DNA of 64,000 nt, taken from positions 372,001 to 436,000 of the forward strand of contig OY829892.1 in assembly GCA_963691905.1 (NCBI GenBank), written 5' to 3'. The notes beneath the pieces are model-generated. The model made no database searches. It saw only the letters and a program-made list of their open reading frames with translations, and was not told where the DNA came from. How positions within the stretch are numbered: position 1 is the stretch's first letter; each line of letters begins with the position of its first letter. The position numbers and the translations under genes are program-made. Below are positions 17,881 through 27,299 of this stretch, piece by piece. Source of the stretch: QGON01 sp963691905 (lineage in GTDB: Bacteria > Pseudomonadota > Gammaproteobacteria > Chromatiales > Chromatiaceae).

Positions 17881-19068
17881 ATGCCGCACACGAAGCCCCT
17901 GCTGATATCCATTCTGGCCAGCTTTCTCAGTTTCAGCCCACTGACCGTGCAAGCTGAACAGGCCTACCAGATCATGAAGGTCAAACGTGAACTGATACCC
18001 TTGACCATCGATATCGCAGGCACTGTGGCAGCACGCAAGACCGCGCAACTCACTGCCCAGATCCCTGGACGCATCAGACAGATCGCCGGACAGGAGGGTG
18101 ACAGGTTCAACCGGGGCAACGAACTGATCAGCATCGATGACAGCGCGCTGCGCGCAAAACTGGATGCGGCCGTTGCCCAGAGAGACGCGGCCCTCGCCTC
18201 CATGCGCAACGCCAACGTGCAGCTCCACCGGGAGATCAGATCACCCCAGTCCACTGCCGGCAGCACCGCCCCAGGCGGTATGGGCATGCCTTCGATGATG
18301 GATCAGGCGTTTACCAACCCGATGCAGAATATGATGGGTATGCGCAACCGGGGGGCGGAACGCCACTCCGATGTCGTAAACCGCCAGACCCAGGTCGCCC
18401 AAGCCAACACCCAGTACAAACAGGCCGAAGCGCAGATCAAGGAGATTCAGGCCAGCCTGCGGGATGCCCGCAGCATCGCCCCCTTCAGCGGTGTTATTGA
18501 ATCGGTCAATGTCGAGGTGGGTGACACGGTGCAGCCAGGCCAACTCCTGTTAGTCTACAGTGAGACCTCCGGTTTCCAGGTATTGGCCGATGTACCGGTT
18601 CGCCTGCGTCCGGGTCTGAGTGAAGGAATGTCGCTTGGTGTCAGACTGGACGGCGCAGATCCCGTCATCCAGACCAGGATCAGCCGCATCTTCCCGGTTG
18701 CCGACCGCACCCAGCATACGGTGCGTTTCGAGCTGGATCTGCCCGGCAACACAATCACCACCGTCGGCCAGTATGCGGAGGTAAGCGTACCCGACCTGAG
18801 CACACGTCAAAACAGCAATCTGGTTATCCCGAACAGCGCAGTACGTAAAAAAGGCGGACTGCCACTGGTCTTCGCCGTCGATGCGGAGGGTATTGCCAAA
18901 CTGCGCGTGGTGCGTCTCGGGGAGTCGGCAAACGCCGGCAATACGGTGGTCCTCTCCGGCATTCGGGAAGGCGACCTGCTGATCAATAATCCACCACCAG
19001 GCCTGCGGGCAGGCGCTCAGGTGATGGCGCCTGCTGAATCCGCACAAGCTCCGAACAACAATCAATAA
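17881..19068 (+). CDS. RND efflux periplasmic adaptor with Met-rich insert
   Basis: 395 residues with a signal peptide (about 1-25). The membrane fusion protein pattern is clear: barrel-sandwich halves GTVAARKTAQLTAQIPGRI near the start and APFSGVIESVNVEVGDTVQPGQ after the hairpin, then a beta-barrel and a membrane-proximal domain. Between the halves, residues about 128-160 form an insert with eight Met in 31 residues (GGMGMPSMMDQ and QNMMGMRNRG). It links the inner-membrane pump to a TolC-type channel, which is not in the window. AAAAAGGAGTAGCCG gives a strong start. The pump follows 12 bases later. Confidence 0.92.
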   Translation: MPHTKPLLISILASFLSFSPLTVQAEQAYQIMKVKRELIPLTIDIAGTVAARKTAQLTAQIPGRIRQIAGQEGDRFNRGNELISIDDSALRAKLDAAVAQRDAALASMRNANVQLHREIRSPQSTAGSTAPGGMGMPSMMDQAFTNPMQNMMGMRNRGAERHSDVVNRQTQVAQANTQYKQAEAQIKEIQASLRDARSIAPFSGVIESVNVEVGDTVQPGQLLLVYSETSGFQVLADVPVRLRPGLSEGMSLGVRLDGADPVIQTRISRIFPVADRTQHTVRFELDLPGNTITTVGQYAEVSVPDLSTRQNSNLVIPNSAVRKKGGLPLVFAVDAEGIAKLRVVRLGESANAGNTVVLSGIREGDLLINNPPPGLRAGAQVMAPAESAQAPNNNQ

Positions 19069-19080
19069 CAGGTTCCTGCC

Positions 19081-22000
19081 GTGTCTGAGATCGACCAGAA
19101 CAACCTTGGCCTGGCGGGCAAAACCGCCCGTTCGTTCATCCACTCCCCCCTCTCCCCGCTGCTCTTCCTGGCGATGCTGGCGATGGGCATCCTGGGTCTG
19201 ATGGCTACCCCCCGGCAGGAGGATCCACAAATCTCCGTGCCGCTGGTGGATATCTTTCTGAGTTATCCCGGCGCCAGCGCCGAGCAGGTAGCGGATATGG
19301 CGGTCAATCCGCTGGAGCGGATCATGAGCGAGATCCCCGGTGTCAAACACGTCTACTCTGCCAGCGCCCGCGGCGAAGGGGTGGTCACCGTCCGTTTCAA
19401 GGTCGGTGAGGAGACCGGACCCTCGCTGGTCAAGGTGCACGACAAACTTGCCTCCAACCTCGACAATATGCCCAACGGCGTGCAGATGCCGCCGCTGGTC
19501 AAAGTGAAAGGCATCGACGATGTGCCGGTGGTAACCCTTACCCTCTGGTCCAGCGAGTTGGACGGTGGCAGCCTGCGACGTCTGGGTCTGAATCTGCTGC
19601 AGGAGTTCAAGCAGATCCCCAATACCGGCCAGGGCTTTGTGGTGGGCGGCCAGCGTGATGAGATCCGGGTCGAGATATTGCCCAACAAACTCTCCGGCTC
19701 CAACGTCACTGCCGAACAGGTGGCAAACGTGATCCGTGGCGCCAATGCCGAGAATGTAGTGGGCAACGCGGAGGCGGATAATCGTAACCTGCGGGTCTAT
19801 GCCGGCAGTTTCCTGCGTAACGCACGGGATGTACAAAACCTGGTGGTAGGCGTGAACAACGGCAAACCCGTCTACGTGCGCGATGTAGCCCGTGTCAGCC
19901 ACACGATTGAAGAGATCGACAACTATGTAAACTACTACACCGGCCCAGCCTATGCCAAAGCCTACGGCGAAGAGATCGTGGCAGACGGCGAGCAGGCGAT
20001 AACTGTCGCCATTGCCAAGAAAGAGGGCTCCAACGGAGTCACCGTAGCCAACGCAATCCTGGAGATGGCCGATTCCCTCAAGGGACGGCTTATCCCGGAT
20101 CAGGTCCGGGTGGAAGTGACCCGCAACTACGGCGCCACTGCCCAGGACAAGGTCAACGAACTGCTCTTCAAACTGGTCGTGGCGACTGGCATCGTCACCC
20201 TGCTGGTCTGGTGGGCGCTGGGGATCAAGCCGGCGATCGTGGTCACCGTGGTGATTCCCGTGGTGATCCTGATGACGGTATTTTCTGCTTTCGTTATGGG
20301 TTTCAGTATCGACCGGGTCTCCCTCTTCGCCCTTATCTTCTCCATCGGCATCCTGGTGGATGACGCCATCGTGGTGGTGGAGAATATCTATCGGCGTTGG
20401 CTGATCGCCGGTTCACCGGACACCAATATCGCTGTCGATGCTGTAAGGGAGGTGGGCAACCCAACCATTCTCGCCACTTTCACGGTGGTTGCCGCTCTGC
20501 TGCCGATGGCCTTTGTCAGCGGCCTCATGGGACCCTACATGGCGCCGATTCCGGTACTCGGATCGGTGGCTATGATGATTTCCCTGTTCGCCGCCTTCGC
20601 GTTTACCTCCTATCTGGTGATGCGCATCCGTCCCTCCATGGAGAAACTGAAAAAGGCCGAAGAGAAGGAGCACGCCTCCAACGAGAAGCTGGACAAGCTG
20701 TTTCGCAAGCTGATCCCCGCGCTGCTCGACAACAAACGGTTAGGCTGGGGCTTCCTGATCGGCCTGTTCCTCACCTTCTTCGCCGTCTGCGGCATGTTCT
20801 ACACCACTGCGGTGACAGTGAAGATGCTGCCCTTTGATAACAAACCCGAGTTCGCAGTCATCATCGACATGCCGGAGGGCACCGCCCTGCCGACCACCAG
20901 CAATCTGGCCAGGGAGCTGGCGGAAGAGCTGCGCAAGATGCCGGAAGTTACCGCACTGCAAACCTATACTGGCTCTGCCCGTCCCTTCGATTTTAACGGT
21001 ATGGTGCGTCACTACTACCTGCGGGAGAAGTCCTGGCTGGCTGAAATTCAGGTTCAACTGCTCGACAAAAAAGCACGCAAGCGCACCAGTCATGAGATCG
21101 CCGAAACGGCGCGTGCAGCTTTGACCCCGATCGCCCGAGCCATGGGTGCGAGAATCACCGTGGCTGAGATGCCGCCGGGTCCACCGGTGCTGCAATCCGT
21201 GGTGGCGGAGATCTACGGTCCGGATGACAAAACCCGCCGTGAGGTTGCCCGCCATATGACGAAACTTTTCGATGCCGCCGAGGGTTTGGCCGATGTCGAC
21301 AACTATCTGATTGAACCCTATCAGTCCTGGCGTTTTGAGATCAACACCCGCAAGGCCTCCATGCAGGGTATCTCAACCAACGCTGTAATCCAGGCACTGT
21401 CGGCCGCCATGGGGGGCTACCAGATCACCGACGTGCGCGCCGGATCGGCACTGGAGTCTACCTGGATCGTCATGCAGGCGCCCCTCTCCCTGCGCGCCAA
21501 TCCCAAGGCCCTGAGCGACATGCCGGTAGCAAGGCCCGGTGGCGGCAGTGTGCCGCTGGCCGAACTGGGCCGCTTTAAAAAAGTCGAGGAGGAGCCGATC
21601 ATCTATCACAAAGATCTGCGCCCTCTGGAGTATGTGGTAGGTGATGCGGTAGGCCGCCTGGGAGCCCCTATCTACCCGATGCTCGACATCGACGAAAAAT
21701 TGCAGAAGTACAAAACACCGGATGGCGTTACCCTATCCGGCACCATGACAGGCCCACCAACTAATACCGGCATTTCCGCCTTCGAATGGGGTGGAGAGTG
21801 GACGGTCACCTATGAGACCTTCCGTGACATGGGCGCTGCGTTTGCCGTGGCGCTGGTGCTGATCTATATGCTGGTGGTGGGCATGTTCGGTAACTTTACG
21901 GTACCTGCCATCATCATGGCGCCGATCCCTCTGACCCTGCTTGGCATAGTACCCGGACACTGGCTGTTCGGCGCCCAGTTCACCGCCACCTCCATGATCG

Positions 22001-22323
22001 GCTTCATCGCCCTGGCGGGCATCATCGTGCGCAACTCTATCCTGCTGGTCGATTTCGCCGTAGAAGAGGTGCGCCAGGGTCATGATGTGCGGGAGGCGGT
22101 ACTGCGCTCCTGTAAGGCCCGTACCCGTCCCATCATGATTACGGCATTCGCCTTGATGGGCGGCGCCAGCGTTATCATCACCGACTCCATATTCCAGGGC
22201 ATGGCGATCGCACTGATGTTCGGGGTCTTCGTCTCCACCGTCCTCACGCTGATCGTTATCCCAATGGGCTGTGTCAAAGCGGCAGTAAGCCTGAAGGAGA
22301 TCGCAGCTGCACGGGATGATTGA
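19081..22323 (+). CDS. RND efflux pump, inner-membrane permease
   Basis: 1080 residues, full length for the AcrB/HAE-like family. The N-terminal helix is followed by the porter region with YPGASAEQVADMAVNPLE. The first membrane block carries SIDRVSLFALIFSIGILVDD and AIVVVENIYR, including the paired Asp of the proton relay. The second membrane block includes IGFIALAGIIVRNSILLVDF and CKARTRPIMIT. It exports substrates by proton antiport together with the adaptor upstream. The substrate cannot be told from sequence. The repeat at 22330 starts 6 bases after its stop. Confidence 0.93.
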   Translation: MSEIDQNNLGLAGKTARSFIHSPLSPLLFLAMLAMGILGLMATPRQEDPQISVPLVDIFLSYPGASAEQVADMAVNPLERIMSEIPGVKHVYSASARGEGVVTVRFKVGEETGPSLVKVHDKLASNLDNMPNGVQMPPLVKVKGIDDVPVVTLTLWSSELDGGSLRRLGLNLLQEFKQIPNTGQGFVVGGQRDEIRVEILPNKLSGSNVTAEQVANVIRGANAENVVGNAEADNRNLRVYAGSFLRNARDVQNLVVGVNNGKPVYVRDVARVSHTIEEIDNYVNYYTGPAYAKAYGEEIVADGEQAITVAIAKKEGSNGVTVANAILEMADSLKGRLIPDQVRVEVTRNYGATAQDKVNELLFKLVVATGIVTLLVWWALGIKPAIVVTVVIPVVILMTVFSAFVMGFSIDRVSLFALIFSIGILVDDAIVVVENIYRRWLIAGSPDTNIAVDAVREVGNPTILATFTVVAALLPMAFVSGLMGPYMAPIPVLGSVAMMISLFAAFAFTSYLVMRIRPSMEKLKKAEEKEHASNEKLDKLFRKLIPALLDNKRLGWGFLIGLFLTFFAVCGMFYTTAVTVKMLPFDNKPEFAVIIDMPEGTALPTTSNLARELAEELRKMPEVTALQTYTGSARPFDFNGMVRHYYLREKSWLAEIQVQLLDKKARKRTSHEIAETARAALTPIARAMGARITVAEMPPGPPVLQSVVAEIYGPDDKTRREVARHMTKLFDAAEGLADVDNYLIEPYQSWRFEINTRKASMQGISTNAVIQALSAAMGGYQITDVRAGSALESTWIVMQAPLSLRANPKALSDMPVARPGGGSVPLAELGRFKKVEEEPIIYHKDLRPLEYVVGDAVGRLGAPIYPMLDIDEKLQKYKTPDGVTLSGTMTGPPTNTGISAFEWGGEWTVTYETFRDMGAAFAVALVLIYMLVVGMFGNFTVPAIIMAPIPLTLLGIVPGHWLFGAQFTATSMIGFIALAGIIVRNSILLVDFAVEEVRQGHDVREAVLRSCKARTRPIMITAFALMGGASVIITDSIFQGMAIALMFGVFVSTVLTLIVIPMGCVKAAVSLKEIAAARDD

Positions 22324-22329
22324 ATCAGC

Positions 22330-22400
22330 GTAGGCCCGATCAAGCGTAGCGGATCGGGCAATATTGCAGCGATGCCGGTTCCGCTACGCTTGAACCGGCC
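22330..22400. repeat. Palindromic repeat, family 1 (AAGCGTAGCGG type)
   Basis: The element has GATCAAGCGTAGCGGATC on the left and CCGGTTCCGCTACGCTTG on the right, so AAGCGTAGCGG pairs with CCGCTACGCTT. The same two half-units recur at 56529-56609, and a left half-unit with one change recurs at 50821. It is REP-like: intergenic, GC-rich and able to fold. Confidence 0.75.
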
Positions 22401-22440
22401 TTCTATGGGGAATTATTCACCAAACCTCTGATTTAGATCA

Positions 22441-22522
22441 ATCAGGTTGTCCACGCATAGTCTGTCATGACTGCAGTCCTCATATTTCTGCGCAGTGACA
22501 GGCTATGGGTGGACAACCTGAT
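22441..22522. repeat. Long imperfect hairpin near the IS110 element
   Basis: Arms 22441-22476 and 22488-22522 pair over about 35 bases with few mismatches (both outer ends read ATCAGGTTGTCCAC on their own strand) around an 11-base loop. It lies in the gene-free 310-390 bases beyond the 3' end of the IS110 transposase gene. It may be part of the element's non-coding RNA or its end, or an older repeat the element landed by. The rest of 22523-22832 has no supported gene. Confidence 0.6.
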
Positions 22523-22832
22523 ACTACGATTGTGTTTTACGCTTTCCTTATGCCGACGAATGCTTCCGTTTCCCGCTGATATTGCGTTGCTTCAGTTCTG
22601 TAGGCGATCAGCCCTATCTGGCCTGATACCACCTTCTATCCGTCCCGGCTCTGTCGCCGGAAACCTTATGCTGTATGCGCCTCTGGCGCCTTTGTGAACC
22701 GATGAAGAAGTACCCCATCTACAAGAAACGGTACGAGTTACACTCGACCCAGGCCGGTTCCGGATACCTCAAACAGCGGCTGCAACGTTAACGGCTTCAT
22801 CTTTCGATCGGCTTCCCGAATATCCTATCTCT

Positions 22833-23984
22833 TCAAACCTGCTTCAGAATCGCCCCTTCAGGGACTATCCCCTCCTCAAGATAACGCCATAGATCAATCA
22901 ACAGGCGTCGGGCCACAGCAACAATGCCGATCTTGCGTTGCCGACTGCCTCCCCCTGCGTAGCGCTTGCGAAACCAACGGCTGTGCTTGCTGTTGGGTTG
23001 TAATCGCACCCATAACCAAGCCATCTCGATCGCCAGCGCCCTTACCCGGGGACTGCCCATCTTGCTGATCCCCTGTTCATGCTGAATCTTGCCACTATTG
23101 AAGGGCGTTCCCGTCAAACCCGCCAGAGAGCCCACCTGCTTCTTGTTGCGAAAGGCGCGCCAACCAAAAAACTCCATGACCAATGTCCAGCTGATGACCG
23201 GACCAATACCCCGCAACAGCATAAGGCGCCTGATCTGGTCCAGGTTGTGCCCTTCACCTTCGGCAATCTGACGGCTTCGCTCCACTTCCAGCGCTGTGAT
23301 CTGTTCCTTTACCAACAACAGCCGCTGGTTCTCCCGTATCAACTCCTGTTGAGCATGGCCCGGCAGAGGCTGCCCTGACCAATCCCGGAGGGAAAGTACA
23401 ATCTTCTCCCAACCCTTCCCTCCCATATGCTCCAAGCGAAGACTGTAACGGATCAACACTGAGCCCATTCGGTTGGTGTGCTGAGTACGCTCTTTTTTCA
23501 GCTGCTTCAGCTCGCGTGCCAGGCGCATGGCATCCTCGTCTTCCCGACTGGGTACATTGACCACTTGCAGGGCATCCCGCTCTCCCTGGCAGTAGTGGTA
23601 AAGCTGGGTGTGCAGTGCCTGGACGTCCAGTCGGTCCGTTTTTACGTGTTTGCCTTGCTGACTGACTTTGATGCTTGTCGAGGACACTTCCAGGTTATGG
23701 ATACCCTGGGCCGTTAACGCTCTGTGGAGCCAGTGACCGTCCCGGCCCGCTTCGAAGCAACTGACAATCAGGGTCTCTTCCGGCAGTTTCAGCTTCTCCT
23801 TGGCCAACGCAATTTCCTGCCATAGACTGAAGAGGTCTCGTGCGTTAAGGGTTCTGTTTCTATGGCGAACTCCGTTTCCGAATCTCAGGTGCCAAGTCTT
23901 AACACCTGATTCGAATGCCAGGTACAAAACTGCCGGGGCAGCTGCCATACTTTCCATCAGGGGTGTTTGAGCATGTTTCATCAC
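22833..23984 (-). mobile_element. IS110-family transposase
   Basis: 383 residues. The N-terminal RuvC-like domain shows YLAFESGVKTWHL (Glu where Asp is usual), FEAGRDGHWLHRAL, and KTDRLDVQAL with the paired Asp of the DEDD set. A coiled-coil middle (LKQLKKERTQHTNRM) precedes the C-terminal Tnp20 domain with LMLLRGIGPVISWTLV and AGLTGTPFNSGKIQHEQG, where a Ser supplies the second nucleophile. IS110 enzymes recombine DNA under guidance of an RNA from the element's non-coding end and leave no clear inverted repeats. The gene is intact. Its 5' side has only 130 bases before the next gene, so the longer non-coding end is probably the 3' side (22400-22832). Confidence 0.85.
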
Positions 23985-24114
23985 TAAGTCCTCTTTCTAT
24001 ACTCCCTAATAGAGGCTTAGCTCAAATACCCCCTCATGGCATCTACATTCTTGCTTGAAAATTATCCTATAGTGGAAAGTATGACCGAGAGACATGCAAC
24101 CATAGGGATAACAG

Positions 24115-24864
24115 ATGATTCGTATTATCTTGCGTTTAACCTGGATGTTGTTGGGCTGGATCGAACTGATTCTGCTTACGTTGCTGCTCTATCCCCTCTC
24201 CTTTTTGCCGGCACAAACTGACTCCAGACGCTGGTATACCTACCTGTTCAGAATGTGGTCCGGCGCCTTCGTGCATGCGTTGGGCGTCGATCTGCGCCTG
24301 CATCAGAAGAACCAGCACCCCTTGCCAAAGCAGTTTATTCTGGTCGCGAATCACCCCTCCGCCTTCGAGGATATCGGCATCCCCTCTCTGTTCGACGTCC
24401 ATTCCGTGGCCAAGATTGAAGTGCGCGACTGGTGGATCACCGGCAGAATAAGTGCAGCGGCAGGAACACTTTTTGTACGCAGGGAGTCCAAAGAGTCTCG
24501 CAAGAATGTTACGCAAGAGATTGCTGATGCATTGGACAATGGCCTCAATATTGCGATCTACCCTGAGGGCGGCATCAAGGGGAAACGTCTGCACGATGAT
24601 TTCCGCTACGGCATCTTTGATATTTCGAAACGTACCGGCATCCCGATTTTACCGGTCTATCTACACTATGAATCACAGGATGACTTTCATTGGGGCGATC
24701 AGTCACTGGCGCAAAAGATCACTGAATTCATGCTGACGAAAAACAACCGGGTTAATTACTATCTGTACGATGCAATCCAACCCGATCAGTTTGAAGATAA
24801 GGAATCATACTGCCAATTTGTGTATGAAAAATATCAGCTCTGGCAGGAGAAATATCTTGATTGA
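24115..24864 (+). CDS. PlsC-type 1-acylglycerol-3-phosphate acyltransferase
   Basis: 249 residues with one N-terminal membrane helix (about 5-30). The acyltransferase signature is present: ANHPSAFEDIG (His and Asp spaced one residue wider than the classical HX4D), GTLFVRRE, and IYPEGGIKG in place of the common FPEGT. It should transfer an acyl group to a lysophospholipid or similar acceptor at the inner membrane. The gene stands alone, 130 bases beyond the IS110 element, so its own promoter may have been changed by the insertion. Confidence 0.82.
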   Translation: MIRIILRLTWMLLGWIELILLTLLLYPLSFLPAQTDSRRWYTYLFRMWSGAFVHALGVDLRLHQKNQHPLPKQFILVANHPSAFEDIGIPSLFDVHSVAKIEVRDWWITGRISAAAGTLFVRRESKESRKNVTQEIADALDNGLNIAIYPEGGIKGKRLHDDFRYGIFDISKRTGIPILPVYLHYESQDDFHWGDQSLAQKITEFMLTKNNRVNYYLYDAIQPDQFEDKESYCQFVYEKYQLWQEKYLD

Positions 24865-24883
24865 AATGAGAAAATGTAGGGAT

Positions 24884-24908
24884 GTAGGGTGCGCCGTGCG
24901 CACCCTAC
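24884..24908. repeat. Palindromic repeat, family 2 (GGTGCGC type)
   Basis: An almost perfect 25-base palindrome, GTAGGGTGCGCC-G-TGCGCACCCTAC, in the gap between two convergent genes, where it could also end transcription. The same family lies at 44849, 47305, 51459 and 58677. Confidence 0.75.
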
Positions 24909-24973
24909 CGAAGAAACAAACGCCACCCTTCGACTTTTTAGGTGGCTTGAACGCCGAAACCTGGGTTAATAGA

Positions 24974-26455
24974 TCAACTGTCTCCAGCTTCCGAAAGCTG
25001 GAACTGCAACTTCCCGCTGGCAATCTGTCTGACCCGGCCTCGATGCACGGGACTGAGCGAGAGAAAGCGGGAGAAGAATCGCCAATAGGGTGGCGCCACG
25101 CCCATCATGTGCAAGAGCCTGAAAGCACGCACAGTCATTGGACTGCTGGATGGGTCTTCCGCCGCATGGACGACATTAGGACAAACCGATACCGCCTGAT
25201 TCACCCGGCGTAACAGCCACTCTTCTGAAACCGCCGGGGAGAAATAGAAAACCGATTGAGCAAGATCCATGTTCTTGGGCAGATAACCTGTCTGAAACGA
25301 CTGTTCAGCCAGCTCTGTACCCGGCAGTATACGGATGCCGGTGGTGAACATCGGCAGACAGTTTTTCCAGTTCAGATGAGACTCCACGAATGAGACAGTC
25401 TCCTCGGCTGTCTCTCTGGTCTCACCCGGTGCACCGAGCATGAAAAACCACATGCTGGGGATACCCGATCGCCGCACCCGTTCGGCACACTGGCGGACTG
25501 CCTCGACATCAAATCCCTTACGCATGGAATCGAGAATGCGATCACTCGCACTCTCCGGGGTCACCATCATTGAGTTGAATCCAGCCCGCTTCATCAGAAT
25601 CAGTAATTCATCTGAGAGATGGCGTGGATTGACCCCCATGGTGGTCAGATTCACCTTCAAACCCGAACGGATGATCTCTTCGCAGAGTTCGATGGCGTAA
25701 CTTTCAGGAGAGTTGAAAACAGAGTCGATGAACTCGAAGCAACGGGGATTTTTCACCCTTTTCACTTCCCGCATCTCTGCCACCACATCCTGTGGAGAAC
25801 GCTTGCGAAAACGCCTGCCCTCGATGGTGGGATAGGTACAGTAGGTACAGTGCAGCGGGCATCCACGCTTGGTCTGGATCGGCCAGGTCGCACCCAGGCG
25901 TTCGTAGCGTTTCCAGGAGATCCAGCGCTCCATGCCGGAAGCACCAAAAGCGGGCAGACGACGAGCCTGAGCCGGGATAATTTCGGTGGATTCCCGAAAG
26001 CAGACACCGGGAATATCACGGTAGGCCCCCTCTCCCTCCATCTCTTCCAAAAGCTGGGGAAAGACCAACTCACCCTCGCCCAATACGGCAAAATCGGCGT
26101 CGATATGGCTCAGGACGTTACACCCGAGGATCGATATCGCCGGGCCACCCAGCACAATCTTCGCGTCGCTGACCTCCCGGACCAATGAGATCTGCTGCGC
26201 CAATACGTCCAGATGGGTCAAGAGGCGCTGATGCACCACATTATCGATATTGCGTACCGAAATCGCTACCACCTGGGGCTGAAAGCGTTTCAACATATTT
26301 CGCAGGTGACGCAGGCCAGAATCATTTACCAGCATGTCGACAAACTCGACATCATGCCCGGCATCAAGGGTGGCGCTGGCCACATAACTCAACCCGACCG
26401 GCGGCGCGGGCAACAGATCACGAACGTGATTCGAGTAGATGAAGAGAACGCGCAT
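24974..26455 (-). CDS. B12-binding-domain radical SAM protein
   Basis: 493 residues. The N-terminal 150 fit a cobalamin-binding Rossmann fold (PPVGLSYVASATLDAGHDV, VVAISVRN, IVLGGPAIS). The radical SAM cluster site is RGCPLHCTYCTYP (CxxxCxxC) near residue 205, followed by a TIM-barrel with ESASDRILDSMRKG. The class uses SAM plus cobalamin for methylations and other radical chemistry; the target is unknown, and hopanoid or lipid-type substrates are common among relatives. It is a single gene in its own transcription unit. Confidence 0.88.
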   Translation of the reverse strand: MRVLFIYSNHVRDLLPAPPVGLSYVASATLDAGHDVEFVDMLVNDSGLRHLRNMLKRFQPQVVAISVRNIDNVVHQRLLTHLDVLAQQISLVREVSDAKIVLGGPAISILGCNVLSHIDADFAVLGEGELVFPQLLEEMEGEGAYRDIPGVCFRESTEIIPAQARRLPAFGASGMERWISWKRYERLGATWPIQTKRGCPLHCTYCTYPTIEGRRFRKRSPQDVVAEMREVKRVKNPRCFEFIDSVFNSPESYAIELCEEIIRSGLKVNLTTMGVNPRHLSDELLILMKRAGFNSMMVTPESASDRILDSMRKGFDVEAVRQCAERVRRSGIPSMWFFMLGAPGETRETAEETVSFVESHLNWKNCLPMFTTGIRILPGTELAEQSFQTGYLPKNMDLAQSVFYFSPAVSEEWLLRRVNQAVSVCPNVVHAAEDPSSSPMTVRAFRLLHMMGVAPPYWRFFSRFLSLSPVHRGRVRQIASGKLQFQLSEAGDS

Positions 26456-26652
26456 TTTGTGAATTCTAAGGAACTGATTTCCGACTGTAGACTCGGTTCA
26501 GTATAGCGAAATCCACAACTCAATAACCAACGCTATTCGTGGGGCAGGCTGATATCCATATGTGGAAAACGATCGGCACAGACTCCTCTCCAGCGTGCCC
26601 ATATCTTTACACACTGGATCCCTGTCATCTGAGATGGATTGAAACAGGTAGC

Positions 26653-26751
26653 TTATTTGATCAGAACAACCAAAGCGGCCAAGGCCCAAATCACTGCGGC
26701 GATCAAAACAACTGTATCTAAATGGGTTTGAGTTTTCGTACTCACCGTCAT
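26653..26751 (-). CDS. 32-residue single-helix membrane protein (hypothetical)
   Basis: ATG at 26751 follows AGTGAGGT, and the frame ends with TAA at 26653. The product has a polar, basic start (MTVSTKTQTH) and one hydrophobic helix (VVLIAAVIWALAALVVLI) ending in Lys. The ribosome site, composition and ideal helix length suggest a real small membrane protein. No family is recognised. Confidence 0.5.
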   Translation of the reverse strand: MTVSTKTQTHLDTVVLIAAVIWALAALVVLIK

Positions 26752-26796
26752 ACCTCACTGCTCAATCTGGTAGTTCGATTAGCTATATGTAATGGT

Positions 26797-26843
26797 TGAA
26801 AAATGACCCCATACGGATGGTAAGGGCATGGGGCCAATTTTCA
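26797..26843. terminator. Hairpin with T-rich flanks, possible bidirectional terminator
   Basis: TGAAAAATGACCCCAT pairs with ATGGGGCCAATTTTCA (14 of 16) around a 15-base loop; the outer A/T arms could serve as U tracts in either direction. There is no obvious gene close on its right. 26844-27299 is strikingly AT-rich and has no gene I can support. Confidence 0.4.
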
Positions 26844-27299
26844 TACCTGCACTGTCTGTCTTTAAGGAGTATCGAGGAGTGGGCAGCGATACGGCTCAAG
26901 CTGGAATTATGGCTTTTTCTGCCCTTTCCCGATGGTTCCTATTGTCTACAGCCGTAAAATATAGGCATTGATAATTCTTAATTTGCATTTATCAAAATAA
27001 CACTTCTGCAAAACACAAGGCGCAGAGGAATCCGAATATAACAAAGAATATTTATTGTTAATCAAAACCTTACCTTAACGCTTGTCATGTTCTATGCGGT
27101 TAGATACGTGTTTTCAGGGGAGACACTAATTATATTTTTTGTGAAGTTCGTTATTTTTTTCCTGAATCAATAATCCAGGATAGTTTATTGAATAAATGTT
27201 TTTTGCCTTCAATTTTGAAACTAAGTTTATTTATTTAGTACAAAAGTGCCATTTGCAAGTTCTTGGCCATTTAAAATAACCGCGAGATTTTTTAAAGGT

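Noticed and set aside
18550..19902. 450-codon minus-strand frame opposite the RND genes
   Set aside because: Shadow of two strongly supported plus-strand genes; its His/Gln-rich composition is typical of antisense frames.
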